Source: Rapana venosa (lineage: Eukaryota; Mollusca; Gastropoda; Neogastropoda; Muricidae). From it: a stretch of 64,000 nt of DNA. Location: assembly GCA_028751875.1 (NCBI GenBank), contig CM054153.1:26187310-26251309 (forward strand), written 5' to 3'. The position numbers and the translations under genes were made by a program. This document shows, in pieces, positions 31,539 through 42,315 of the stretch (positions within the stretch are counted from its first letter, which is position 1; the number at the start of each line of letters is the position of its first letter). The notes under the pieces were generated by a model. It ran no database searches and was not told the origin of the DNA. It saw nothing but the letters and a program-made list of their open reading frames with translations.

Positions 31539-32714
31539 TTATTCGCCATCCTGTAGCTGCCGGAAGGACACGGTTGCCACGGACGTTGTCGCTGCTGCTG
31601 CAGCTGCCGCATCCCCCTGTGGCACGTCTTTGCGGCGCAGCCACGCCGTGCAGCTCAGCAGCCTGGCAGCGCTCTCCCTGGCGCGGGCCCGTATTTCCGG
31701 CAGCTTCAGCATCCACAGCAATGCCAGGACGAAGGGCAGGAGGTCTGCCAGCAGCAAGCTGACCACCCCTGCCATCAACGACGCCCGCGGCGACCCTACC
31801 GCGTGCAGGGTCAGCCCGCTGAACACGTGCTCGGGCCCCGTCATCACCACCGTCGCCACGGCCGCCGCCACCTGCACCTTCCCGCGCTCCGCCTCCTCCT
31901 CCTCCTCCTCCTCCTTCTCGGCCAACACCAAGGCAGCCCCCATTTCGGCGCCGCGGAGTCCCCCCCTGCGCCCACAGTCCTTCCAGCGGAGGCAGAGGAT
32001 GACGACGACGAGGACGGCGAGGACGAGGGCTGGGAGGAAGAAGCAAAGGGCGACGGAGGCGTACCCCACCCAGGGCAGGAGGATGAAGGGGCACCTCTCC
32101 GCCTCCCACCACTGCAGCGTGTGCGGGTGCAGGCCCAGCGAGACCAAGGGCGTCAGCAGCAGCGCCCCGACCAGCCAGGGGGAGGCCACCGTCAGGCCTG
32201 GCAGCGCCCTCCCCAGCCCCGGGGGCAGACGCGCCATCCAGCAGGGGCCCTCGTACCGGAACGCGCAGGCCACGTGATGCAGCAGCAGCAGCGCCATCCC
32301 CCACATCTGCACGAAGCTGGCGAAGAAGCGCTGCAGGAGAATGGCCACCATGGTCAGCAGGCAGCTGTGGGCCCAGCTCCGCCGCACGCCCATGTCGGCC
32401 AGGAAAGGCGGCCCGAAGACGCCTGAAACCAGGTTGCCGCACACGATGCTCAGCACCAGGCGGCACCGCGTCTGCCTCCTGAGGGAGGGCGAGGTGACGA
32501 TGAGCAAGAAGAGGACCAGGTTGGAAGAGAGGATGAGGACGGCCTCCACCGGGCTGCCGGCTGCTATGCTGGTGAACACCGCTTCCAAGAAGGACAGAGT
32601 GATTCCATCATCGACGTCGTCTTCTTCACGCGGCAGGGCTACACTTGCATTGATGGTAGGGTCGGAACTGACAGGGGGCATGGCTGCGGTAGAGGAGGCC
32701 TCTTTCGCTGCCAT
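31539..32714 (-). CDS. Orphan class-A-like G-protein-coupled receptor (391 aa, single exon)
   Basis: Seven hydrophobic segments lie at about residues 55-75, 85-107, 117-149, 172-195, 208-242, 279-305 and 312-337. This is the topology of a GPCR that signals across the plasma membrane through G proteins. Family features seen: sequon NAS at residue 22 in the extracellular N-terminus; C118 at the top of TM3 and C208 in loop 2 for the conserved disulfide; FRY at 152-154 in place of DRY; and a long third intracellular loop with a poly-Glu run (268-275). TM7 has DLLP rather than NPxxY, and TM6 lacks the CWxP motif. The start is the ATG at 32714 in good context (GTCCATGG). The coding sequence is GC-rich, intronless and uninterrupted. 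The ligand is unknown. An inactive paralogue or another multi-pass protein is possible. Confidence 0.65.
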   Translation of the reverse strand: MAAKEASSTAAMPPVSSDPTINASVALPREEDDVDDGITLSFLEAVFTSIAAGSPVEAVLILSSNLVLFLLIVTSPSLRRQTRCRLVLSIVCGNLVSGVFGPPFLADMGVRRSWAHSCLLTMVAILLQRFFASFVQMWGMALLLLHHVACAFRYEGPCWMARLPPGLGRALPGLTVASPWLVGALLLTPLVSLGLHPHTLQWWEAERCPFILLPWVGYASVALCFFLPALVLAVLVVVILCLRWKDCGRRGGLRGAEMGAALVLAEKEEEEEEEAERGKVQVAAAVATVVMTGPEHVFSGLTLHAVGSPRASLMAGVVSLLLADLLPFVLALLWMLKLPEIRARARESAARLLSCTAWLRRKDVPQGDAAAAAAATTSVATVSFRQLQDGE

Positions 32715-33066
32715 GGACGACGCCACTGCTAGTAAAGCTTTGGGAGCAGTTGGGAGGGGGGTTTATCTGCCAAGTCTGATTTATTACCTGAGTCAGCCTC
32801 TCGTTTCTGTAACAAGAACAACAGGCAACAGCACTGATCAGCGCCACAGCATTCACTGTGGCGGTGACAGCTGGATATGTATGGACACGGGCAAGGGGAA
32901 AGTGCTGGACGACGTGAGAGTGGACATTTTGGCTGGTGAGGCTCCTCGCTTCCTTGTCAGCTACCGCTGTGGGTGTTAAAATTGATGTCAACACTTTGTG
33001 CAATCAGTTGAACTTCAACAGAATGAACGAGAAAGCATCAAAATGTGGACATGTCTAGTAACACAC
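32715..33066 (-). promoter_or_regulatory. Upstream region of the GPCR gene (no motif resolved)
   Basis: Unique sequence of moderate GC content directly 5' of the receptor start. It may hold 5' UTR or promoter, but I see no TATA box or initiator that I would defend. Confidence 0.3.
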
Positions 33067-33175
33067 AGGGGACGGGATAGCTCTCTTGGCTTATGTGGTT
33101 GTGGTGGGTGGAGTGGTGTGGTGTGGTGTGGTGTGGTGTGTGGTGTGGTGTGGTGTGGTGTGGTGTGTGTGTAAA
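33067..33175 (+). repeat. SINE-A head fragment and (GTGTG)n microsatellite
   Basis: GGGGACGGGATAGCTC at 33069 is the first 16 bp of SINE-A. It breaks off, followed by GTGGTGTG repeats to about 33172. Confidence 0.65.
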
Positions 33176-33634
33176 CGTTTCACTGTATGTTCACTGTGTT
33201 TTTTTTCTTCTGTAACATACATATTTCTGACAGCATGCATCTGCGTAAATTCGTGTGCACATAGCCTTTCTCGTAGCCATAAACCACACAGTTGTGCAGA
33301 TAGTTTTACCCTTTGAAGATTTAGTGCAATCTGAATTTCACCAGAAACTACAGACAAAAACATACATACACTTATACTATACTAAACATCACAACACGTT
33401 CAAATTCTATCACCGATTCATCGGTAAGGTTATGCTATGATTATTGTGCCCATCCTTGCCTCATTATTTCTAGTCTACATGGTCAATTCTCTCTCCTTTT
33501 TTTTATCTGTGCATCTGAACGTATATCTGAACGCATGCATGGTATCGGAACAGTTTAACTTAAGTCACAACACGAACAAGAGAAAAGCAAAGCAGCAATT
33601 TCGGGTAGGAGCTCCTTTCGAGGCTACAACTTCC

Positions 33635-33734
33635 ACTCCACTCCAATCCAATCTTGTTTATAGCCCTGCCGACCATAGAAGCCATATCGGGGCTGTCACC
33701 TTGCAAAATTTTAAATCTCAGCATAAAACTGTGC

Positions 33735-33810
<76 letters not shown>
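33635..33810 (+). repeat. Dispersed repeat H, copy 2, and long (AT)n
   Basis: 33635-33715 matches 20270-20350 (AGCCCTGCCGACCATAGAAG). It is followed by a perfect AT dinucleotide run at about 33738-33806, which can extrude as a cruciform. Confidence 0.8.
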
Positions 33811-33811
<1 letters not shown>

Positions 33812-34299
33812 CATTAAAACACGGTATAAAATCAACTTCAGTTAAGAATCCGAAAACACATACCTTTCAAACCCTTCTCTACAAAGCAAGCCAGGACTCG
33901 GGTCACGGAATCAAGCTAGTTCTGGATAACTTGAGACGCCACAACCCCTCTCTGACACTGACCCAGAGACCTACACAGATTCTGACGCCGTGGGGAAGGT
34001 CACAGAGAGAGACAGTGACAGAGAACTGGAGAGAAGTTGGGGGGGAGGAGGCGCCACAATCACGTGACACACAGGGTACCAATCACGACCAGCCCTGATG
34101 AAAGATAGAGCGGTGTCCATTGCGTCATTTGCCTGACTGATGAAACAGATACTGATGACACGACTTTAAGCCAGCAGAGAAAGTGAAAGAATGAACAGGG
34201 AGAAGGGATCTAGCTGGCTAGGCTCCAAGGGTAGGTTGTTTGATGCTTGGGCCAAGGGTAGTGAGTTCGATTCTCATTTTTAATCACCAGGCGCTATGG
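33811..34299. other. Spacer, no gene recognised
   Basis: Unique-looking sequence. A tRNA-like AGTTCGATTCTC phrase near 34263 may be the relic B box of a decayed SINE. Confidence 0.35.
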
Positions 34300-34377
34300 C
34301 TGCTCTCTTTTATTAAAGCGCTTCGAATTGTTTGTTTTACAAGATTCAGCGCTATATAAATTCCATATATTATTATT

Positions 34378-34412
<35 letters not shown>

Positions 34413-34435
34413 TATTATTATTACTATTATTATTC
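34300..34435 (+). repeat. SINE tail module F with ATT/ATC trinucleotide array
   Basis: AGCGCTTCGAATTGTTTG ... AGCGCTATATAAATTCC, then ATATTATTATTATC and CATCAT repeats. The microsatellite starts exactly where the SINE tail ends. Confidence 0.8.
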
Positions 34436-34639
34436 GTAACCTCGGAACTAATGACATGCAAATGCAATCGTAACTAGTCAACGAATCCTAGACCCAAAGA
34501 CTGGTTTAAAAACAAGGTTGTGCTGGAACAATCAAGTCGTAAGAAATCTACTAGACAAACACGCAGCTTCTGTCTATAAGTCAGTGTCTAAGAGACAGAT
34601 CTCACTGAAAACCTTATTTTCTGTTTTTAAAATCCCATT

Positions 34640-34970
<331 letters not shown>

Positions 34971-34989
34971 CAGAACACCACTTTGTATA

Positions 34990-35272
34990 CGGTTTATATT
35001 CCCAGCCTCGTCCTTTCTTCCCAGTTTGACCAAAAAATCGAACTGAATGTCAAAGTCCTTCGGATGAGACTATAAACCGAGGCCCCGTGTTCGAACGCAT
35101 GCAAAACATCTTGCGCACACGTTAAAACATGTTCCGCTTTTCGGAAGAGTAGGCCATTGTGTGCCGGTGGAAACAGATGACAAAATTTACAAAACCGCAT
35201 ACACACGGGACTGGATGTAAACAGCACATGAGTGCTTATTCCATTATCCTCGATATAAAAGAATAAATAAAT
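34990..35272 (+). mobile_element. SINE-B2, 5'-truncated
   Basis: Starts inside the body (CCCAGCCTCGTCCTTTCTTC), lacks the tRNA head, and ends CATTATCCTCGATATAAAAG. It directly follows a triplet array and faces the next copy in inverted orientation. Confidence 0.8.
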
Positions 35273-35279
35273 AAAGTCA

Positions 35280-35675
35280 TCCAATTCTACCAGCACGCAA
35301 TGGTCTACTCGTCCAAAAGGCAGAAGAAGGGGTTTTAACGTGAGTGCAAGATGCTCTGCCTTCTTCGTTCCTACACAGGACCTCAATTTATAGTCCCCTA
35401 CGAAGGTACTTTCGGGGGAAGTGGAGTCGGTACTGATGGTAACTCCAGGGGAAAATCCCCTCCAACGGGTGTGTCGGTGATGGCTCAACCATGCGACAGT
35501 AGACCGCGAGCTCAACGCCCTTCTTCTTCTCCTTCTTCTTCTCCTTCTCCTGCTCCTCCCCTCCTCCTCCTCCTTCTTCTTCTTCTTCCTCCTCTTCTCC
35601 TTCTTCTTCTCCTTCTTCTCCTCCTCCTCCTTCTTCTCCTTCATCGCTCTAACCACAAAACTATCCCCCTCCCCC
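35280..35675 (-). mobile_element. SINE-B with (CTT/CTC)n expansion inside its tRNA-like head
   Basis: The body is in reverse orientation. The head is split near the anticodon-loop position by 35521-35645, a CTT/CTC trinucleotide array, after which GCTCTAACCACAAAACTATCC completes the head. Because the array lies between the A and B boxes, internal promoter spacing should be destroyed. Confidence 0.75.
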
Positions 35676-35774
35676 CCTACCCCCACTTTCTTTCTTCATT
35701 CCTGCAATAATTCCGTTTAGTATTATTATTGATAGTCGGGAAAACAGAACACAAGTCATAAGTCAAACTGTTCG

Positions 35775-36036
35775 GTGAAAACACACACCTTTCCAAAAAC
35801 ACACACCTTTCCAAAAACACACGCCTTTCCAAAAACACATGCCTTTCCAAAAACTCCTAAAAGAGGAAGAAGGTACATACACAGCCTACTGGGTGTCCCA
35901 CAAGGTGTTAAGCCAGAGAACGCCCAACAAAAACAACAACAACATCAGCAGCAACAGCAACAATAACAGCAACAACAACAACAACAACACCAACAAAAAT
36001 AAGGTTATAAAGTGAACTGACTGACATGCACTGTCT

Positions 36037-36072
<36 letters not shown>

Positions 36073-36120
36073 GCCACCACCACCACCAACCACCACCACC
36101 ACACACACCACACACAACAC
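35775..36120. repeat. 19-bp minisatellite, CAA/CAG-type and CA/CCA microsatellites
   Basis: Four units of ACACACACCTTTCCAAAA at 35778-35855, a CAACAA/CAGCAG-like stretch at 35928-35998 and CA/CACCAC at 36041-36122. Confidence 0.85.
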
Positions 36121-36394
36121 AGACCACCACCATCCACGCACCCACCCCAACCCCACCCCATCTTCTCGATTCTTGCATCGTGCTCTACAGAGTCGTCTCC
36201 AAGAGATTGAACAGAAGAAGACGTGCGCACGTTCTCGCGCGCTTTGCTCAACGTCTGCTTGCTTAATTACCACGCGCCCGCCGCTCTTTCTATTACGATA
36301 ACGATAACACCCTCGCTCATCCAGTTTCCAAGCCCTACAATGGCAACTTGAGACAAGAGCACTGACAGCGCGACATCAGACAAGCAAGAAAGTG

Positions 36395-36416
36395 AGTGCG
36401 TGAGTGTGTGGGTGGG

Positions 36417-36486
<70 letters not shown>

Positions 36487-36634
36487 CGCGAGTATATGGC
36501 GAGAGACTAGAGAGAGAGATAGAAAGGGTGGGTGGGGTAGGGGTGAGAGACAGACAGAGAGAGAGAGAGAGGGAAGGAGAGAGAGAGAGAGGGGGGGGGG
36601 GGGGGAAGGAGAGAAAGAGAGAGAGAGAGAGAGA

Positions 36635-36669
<35 letters not shown>

Positions 36670-36820
36670 CGCGCGTGCATATGATGAGACAGACAGAGAG
36701 ACAGAGAGAGACAATGACAATGGCAATGACAATGACAATATTTTATTGTGACAAGCTTTTTAAGCCCATTCACAAGGGGACAGTGGGAAGGGGAATGGGC
36801 ACAAAACACATATCATAACT
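36395..36820. repeat. GT, GA and GT/GC arrays followed by repeat K
   Basis: GT at 36420-36492, GA at 36540-36635 with a poly-G insert, GT/GC at 36633-36680, GACAAT repeats to 36740. Positions 36745-36800 (CAAGCTTTTTAAGCCCATT) match a degenerate copy at 44566-44625. Confidence 0.85.
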
Positions 36821-37345
36821 AAGAAAAATGCATGATTACTACAGCCCATAATTTATGATCTGTATGATCTCCATGGCATGGGTTCCACGTCATGGTTGTT
36901 AACATTATGTTCAGATTCAGAAAAATTAGTGTGTAACACTTTTGCCCATTACGAATGGGGAAAAGGAGGGTTTTTTTGTTGTTGTTTTTGTTTTTTTTAA
37001 TGATAGCGTGGTAACTGATTGAGTCTGTGACAAGGTGTCCACGTCACTCTGTACTCAGTCACTTTGGCCCACTGGCTCAAATCAAGTCGATTCCAGTGCA
37101 ATTATCTCCTGTTCAATCGTACCATACTCTCACATTCACTTTTACAATCATTTCTCTCCTCATACAAAGTCACCTCCCCTGTTTGTATACTCTCTTTACA
37201 AAACTGTCACCTTGGAAACAAATAGTGCACATCATCATTATCCATTTTACTTAACCAAAGAAAAACTATGTTTGAATAAGTTCTTTTTCCTTCATTACTC
37301 CGTTATCATCAACCTAATCAACAGAACTACAAGCAAATTTTATAC

Positions 37346-37352
<7 letters not shown>
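36821..37352. other. Sequence 3' of the ORF1 element, no ORF2 found
   Basis: On the minus strand this is where ORF2 of a standard LINE would lie. No reverse transcriptase or endonuclease motif was seen. Confidence 0.5.
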
Positions 37353-37398
<46 letters not shown>

Positions 37399-37416
37399 AC
37401 ACACACACACACACGT
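37353..37416. repeat. (CA)n microsatellite
   Basis: Near-perfect CA repeat lying 3' of the ORF1 element on the minus strand. Confidence 0.95.
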
Positions 37417-37652
37417 CAACAAACTTTGATATACCGGCATGAAACACACTTTACAAAAGGAACAGCCTACATGTACACCATGCACGAGTTTTTCATGGCA
37501 CAGATATTCCAGCTAGCCTCTCTCACTGCCTCACGAAAACTTTGTCCTAGCCAGTTTCTAACACTGTGTGTAAGCGGTGTCTGTGCTCCCAGTGCCTGTC
37601 ACATCAAAATAAGGGAGGTGGACAATTTCAAGTTGACCGACTGGTTACCTTT

Positions 37653-38651
37653 CTATGGTTGAGGAACAAGATGGTCACTCACATCCAGACCATACCTTTT
37701 GCCTTCTATCACTAGATGGTCGTGGACCATTGCTGCTCTTTTTCCTTGACCTCTGGCGGCCTTCAGATGAGGTAAGAGCTTCTTTCTTATCTCTCTCACA
37801 CGCAGAGAGAAATCTTCACTGACAAAAATTTGTGTTCCTTTCAGTTTTTGTTTTGCTTGCAAAATTCTCCTTTTATCCTTAAAGAATGTGCAGCATGCAA
37901 GTATGGGTGAGTCTGGCTTAGAGTTAAGCCTCTGTACCCGATCAAACTGCACACGATCTGAAAGCTGCAATTTATCAGTGAGCAAGTCCTGGACTGAGTC
38001 TTCACAATCTTGCCTGCTTTCCTGTTCTCTACGGGGAATGCCATGCATGATCAGGTTATTCCGCTTGGAACGACCTTCTAGACTATCTGCTTTCTTTTCC
38101 AGAGACTCTACCTGGGCATTTAAGGACTCATTCTCTGACTTTAATTCATCATTTTCCTGCCTTAAATCTGACACATTCTTTTTCAAATCTTCCACCTGTC
38201 CCTGGAGATTGGCACACGTATCCTTCAGGTCTTTGATATCAGCACTCATGCTGTCACACTTACTGCTGAGATTGTTCAGTTTGACCATGACATCTGAAAG
38301 GCAACGGTCGTTGGATGACGTTGGTGCAGTTCTTGGTGAAGATCTCGTGCTGTCCACACTCTCCCTCCGCGAGGCACCACCAGCACCAGCTTGACGAGTC
38401 TGCCGCAATGCTGCCCCATTCTTCGAGCCAGGCCCTGGGTTCAACTCCACGTCTCCACGCTGGTGGAGCAAATTTCCCATGTAGAGCAGGGGGAGGAGCA
38501 CACCTACGGTAACACCGTGTGCGCGAGTTTTCAATGTCAACACCCCTATCTGCATGGCCGCTAAGAAATTTGCTCGCTTCAACATAAAAGAAGCAAATAC
38601 TGCTGCAAAATGACCACACCTGGCCCGAAAAGTCAGTGGAATAGCAGGCAT
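37653..38651 (-). CDS. L1-like retrotransposon ORF1 protein with N-terminal 2A motif (332 aa)
   Basis: Intact ORF. The start is the ATG at 38651; an in-frame TAA lies about 30 nt upstream. Residues 1-60 are basic and hydrophobic. Residues 65-74 read RGDVELNPGP, which fits the 2A consensus D-(V/I)-E-x-N-P-G-P. In known 2A peptides the ribosome skips the Gly-Pro bond, releasing the upstream peptide and continuing translation. Then come a Ser/Arg/Ala-rich linker, a long heptad coiled coil (about 115-190), an RRM-like start (SKRNNLIMHGIP), and a basic C-terminal domain (FKDKRRILQAKQKLKG, then a REIRKKLLPHLK stretch). This is the layout of L1-type ORF1 RNA-binding chaperones, and the length is typical. 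No ORF2 follows. It could be an ORF1-only element or a captured copy. The 2A call is by motif; activity is untested. Confidence 0.85.
   Translation of the reverse strand: MPAIPLTFRARCGHFAAVFASFMLKRANFLAAMQIGVLTLKTRAHGVTVGVLLPLLYMGNLLHQRGDVELNPGPGSKNGAALRQTRQAGAGGASRRESVDSTRSSPRTAPTSSNDRCLSDVMVKLNNLSSKCDSMSADIKDLKDTCANLQGQVEDLKKNVSDLRQENDELKSENESLNAQVESLEKKADSLEGRSKRNNLIMHGIPRREQESRQDCEDSVQDLLTDKLQLSDRVQFDRVQRLNSKPDSPILACCTFFKDKRRILQAKQKLKGTQIFVSEDFSLRVREIRKKLLPHLKAARGQGKRAAMVHDHLVIEGKRYGLDVSDHLVPQP
38400..38459 (-). other. 2A ribosome-skipping motif within ORF1
   Basis: Codons for DVELNPGP sit at 38430-38453. They are preceded by a Leu-rich stretch (LLPLLYMGNLLHQ), which is the usual upstream context of active 2A peptides. 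The predicted release point is after the glycine of NPG. Confidence 0.8.
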
Positions 38652-38769
38652 GGTACTGGAACCAACCACTTGCCAAACTTGAAGTTACAGCTGTAACTAC
38701 ATCCAGGAGAAAAAGCACCAAAATATCAGAGCTCATGAAACATGACTGCACTGTTCAGTGACAAGAAGA

Positions 38770-38819
38770 GCCCCCCCCGAGACAGAGAGAGAGAAAGAGA
38801 GAGAGAGAGGGTGTGTGTG

Positions 38820-38894
<75 letters not shown>

Positions 38895-38920
38895 TGTGTG
38901 TGTATGTGTGTGAAAGAAAC
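38770..38920. repeat. GA and (GT)n microsatellite
   Basis: GA run followed by about 95 bp of GT with a few TATG interruptions. Confidence 0.95.
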
Positions 38921-39605
38921 ACAGAAAATGAGAGTGAGACAGAGACTGACGGACAGACGGAATATTTCTTTTTCTTTTTTAAACCCAACAACTATATTTA
39001 CCAGAATGCAGAATCTTCAACCAATAATTATCTAATACCTCCTACAACAGCAGAATTAACCAGAGAGAAGATATCTATTAGTTTCGCTTCAAAGAAGGGT
39101 CATTAAGTGTACGTCTATGTCAACCTAAACACTGGTTTCAAAAACAAAGAGGTGCACTGCTTCACCTTGTGCCAAATCTTAGCACCCTATTCTCCTCCTC
39201 CTCCTCCTCCTCGTCATCATCATTATCAACACACACACAACAACAACAACAACATTTTAACCACCAATATATCACAATGGGTTGTATTTGCGCATCAACT
39301 TTCTCAATAAGCAAATCAAAGGAATTATTATTCCGTAATCACCTTTTTCTCAAAACAAATAATATAACCACATTCGTTTACCCACCGCTTGCCAGATCTC
39401 TCCATGCAGTTAGTTGTAAACCTAAGTTTTCGTAGAAAAACAAGTTCCTAATTAGTATTTATGTACATTTTAATCACAGGCATGGCTATTCCATCGCACA
39501 ACCTTTTTTTTTCTCCATGCGCAGCTACATAACCCCCTTTTATTTATAAATGTATACACCGATATTACTTTCATTCAGGTTTACCTTAAGATTAAGTGCT
39601 GTGTC
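38921..39605. other. Spacer, no gene recognised
   Basis: Contains a short TCC/CATC patch near 39190-39225 and CAA repeats at 39237-39254. No gene. Confidence 0.4.
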
Positions 39606-40262
<657 letters not shown>

Positions 40263-40587
40263 TTAAGGGAGTGCTTGGAACTACAGTTTTACAGCTTTCT
40301 AGAAATTGCCTTCAAGTGGATTTTCATTGACACAGGAGTTAAGATTTCCCACTAGGTTAATAAACATTTTAATATTGCAGACCGTGCACATATTAATTCC
40401 AAAATGCCCATCACTTCTAAATGTGAATGTGAATTCATAAAAAAAGAATCGTGTAATTGCGAGTCTTACTTGCCGAAAAAAGAGAGAAAAAAAACCCAGA
40501 AAGAAATATGCCTTTCCAAAAAATTTTCTGCTTTTGCACTACCAACCACCAAAATCTTTCCTCAGTGGACTCAGTCAAAACTTGATC

Positions 40588-40940
<353 letters not shown>

Positions 40941-41159
40941 CGGAAGACAAAAAGGACAAAGAAGGAAAGAAAGACAGACAAGTTCCAAAACGCTTTCTAC
41001 GATCATCCCCTACGGCATTTCTGCATGAACTATGTCCGTCCCAGTCTTCAGGATCAAAGCTGTGTAGGCTACATACATAATACATCTGGCTTTTTTTTCT
41101 GTAAACTTAATCAATAGTCAAAGATTAATGTTTCATTACAAACAACACTATGTCGCTCC

Positions 41160-41409
41160 AAATCCTGTGATATTCAAGCACACACACAACACACGCACAC
41201 ACAACAACACAACAGAACAGAACACAACATAACGCAACACACACACCACCACCACACCACACCAACACACAGCACCACACCACACCACACCACACACACA
41301 GCACACACAGCACAGCACAAACACACACCACCACCACCACCACAATACATGTCTAATGCCATTTTCGTGAAAAGACTTTAAACTGAAACACACACACACA
41401 CACACACAC

Positions 41410-41461
<52 letters not shown>

Positions 41462-41596
41462 AACCACCACCACCACCACCACCACCACCACCACCACCAC
41501 ATGTCTAATACCATTTCGAGAAAACACTTTAAACTGAAACACACACACCACACACAAAGCAACAACACACACATACACACACAAAGCAGCAGCAGC

Positions 41597-41644
<48 letters not shown>

Positions 41645-41654
41645 CAACAACAAC

Positions 41655-41697
<43 letters not shown>

Positions 41698-41745
41698 GCA
41701 CGCACGCACGCACGCACGCGTGCGCACACACACACACACAACTAA
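41160..41745. repeat. CA, CCA, CAA arrays with two cassette G copies
   Basis: CA and ACC runs are partitioned by related cassettes at 41351-41388 and 41503-41540, both running from GTCTAAT to AAACTGAAAC. The second is followed by CAACAACAA and CA runs. The pair with intervening repeats looks like a duplication of about 150 bp. Confidence 0.85.
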
Positions 41746-41954
41746 CCTGTTTCACGTGCGGTCGACCTGAGCTGCCACCCACCCCTCTGCGCAATTTCCC
41801 TCCAGGTAAAATCCATCAGCAAGTCTGCACTTTTTTGGTCTTCTATCCACAGGTGGGCAAAAATCATCGCAGCACATTATTAATCCACTGTGTCTTCCTT
41901 TTGACAAGAGAGTATCTCATTTTCTGCTCACATCTCCAAGACACATAGCGAACT

Positions 41955-42315
41955 TTTCGTTAAAGAAACACTCCTAGGGACTGAATCATCTTCTTCCTTT
42001 TTTGACATGTTTCTCCCAGGGGAGGTTTGACATTGATGAGCCTTCTCCATCTCTCTCTGTTTTGAGCTTCCTCCTTATTTATGCCCCTTTCTCCTTTCTC
42101 TAAGATCATCTGCAATACAGGTAGCCCAGGTTTTGCTAGGTCTTCCCTTTGGTCTCTTTCCATCCACTACGAAGTTCATTGCTCTTTTTGTGATGTGGTG
42201 GTTTGCTTTCCAAACCAGCGCAGTCTATTGCTACTAGCTACAGACTTCAGATCATCAACTTTGCATATTCTCCATAGTTCTTCATTAGTGATCCTGTCTT
42301 CCCATTTGATCTAGG
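41955..42315 (-). mobile_element. Non-LTR retrotransposon RT C-terminal fragment (pseudogene)
   Basis: The minus strand reads, across minor breaks, WEDRITNEELWRICK then RLRWFGKQ, then a DLAKPGLPVLQM region and ERWRRLINVKPPLGET. The RLRWFGH-like block and the basic tail are typical of the region C-terminal to the reverse transcriptase in RTE-like elements. In-frame stops show decay; the catalytic core is absent. Confidence 0.65.

Noticed and set aside
31453..32466. Long Arg/Ala/Gly-rich frame overlapping the GPCR
   Set aside because: Out-of-frame shadow in GC-rich DNA; the overlapping frame encodes seven hydrophobic helices and conserved receptor residues.
38652..38669. An upstream GTG start for the retrotransposon ORF1
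   Set aside because: An in-frame ATG lies six codons downstream, and GTG is not a usual eukaryotic start.
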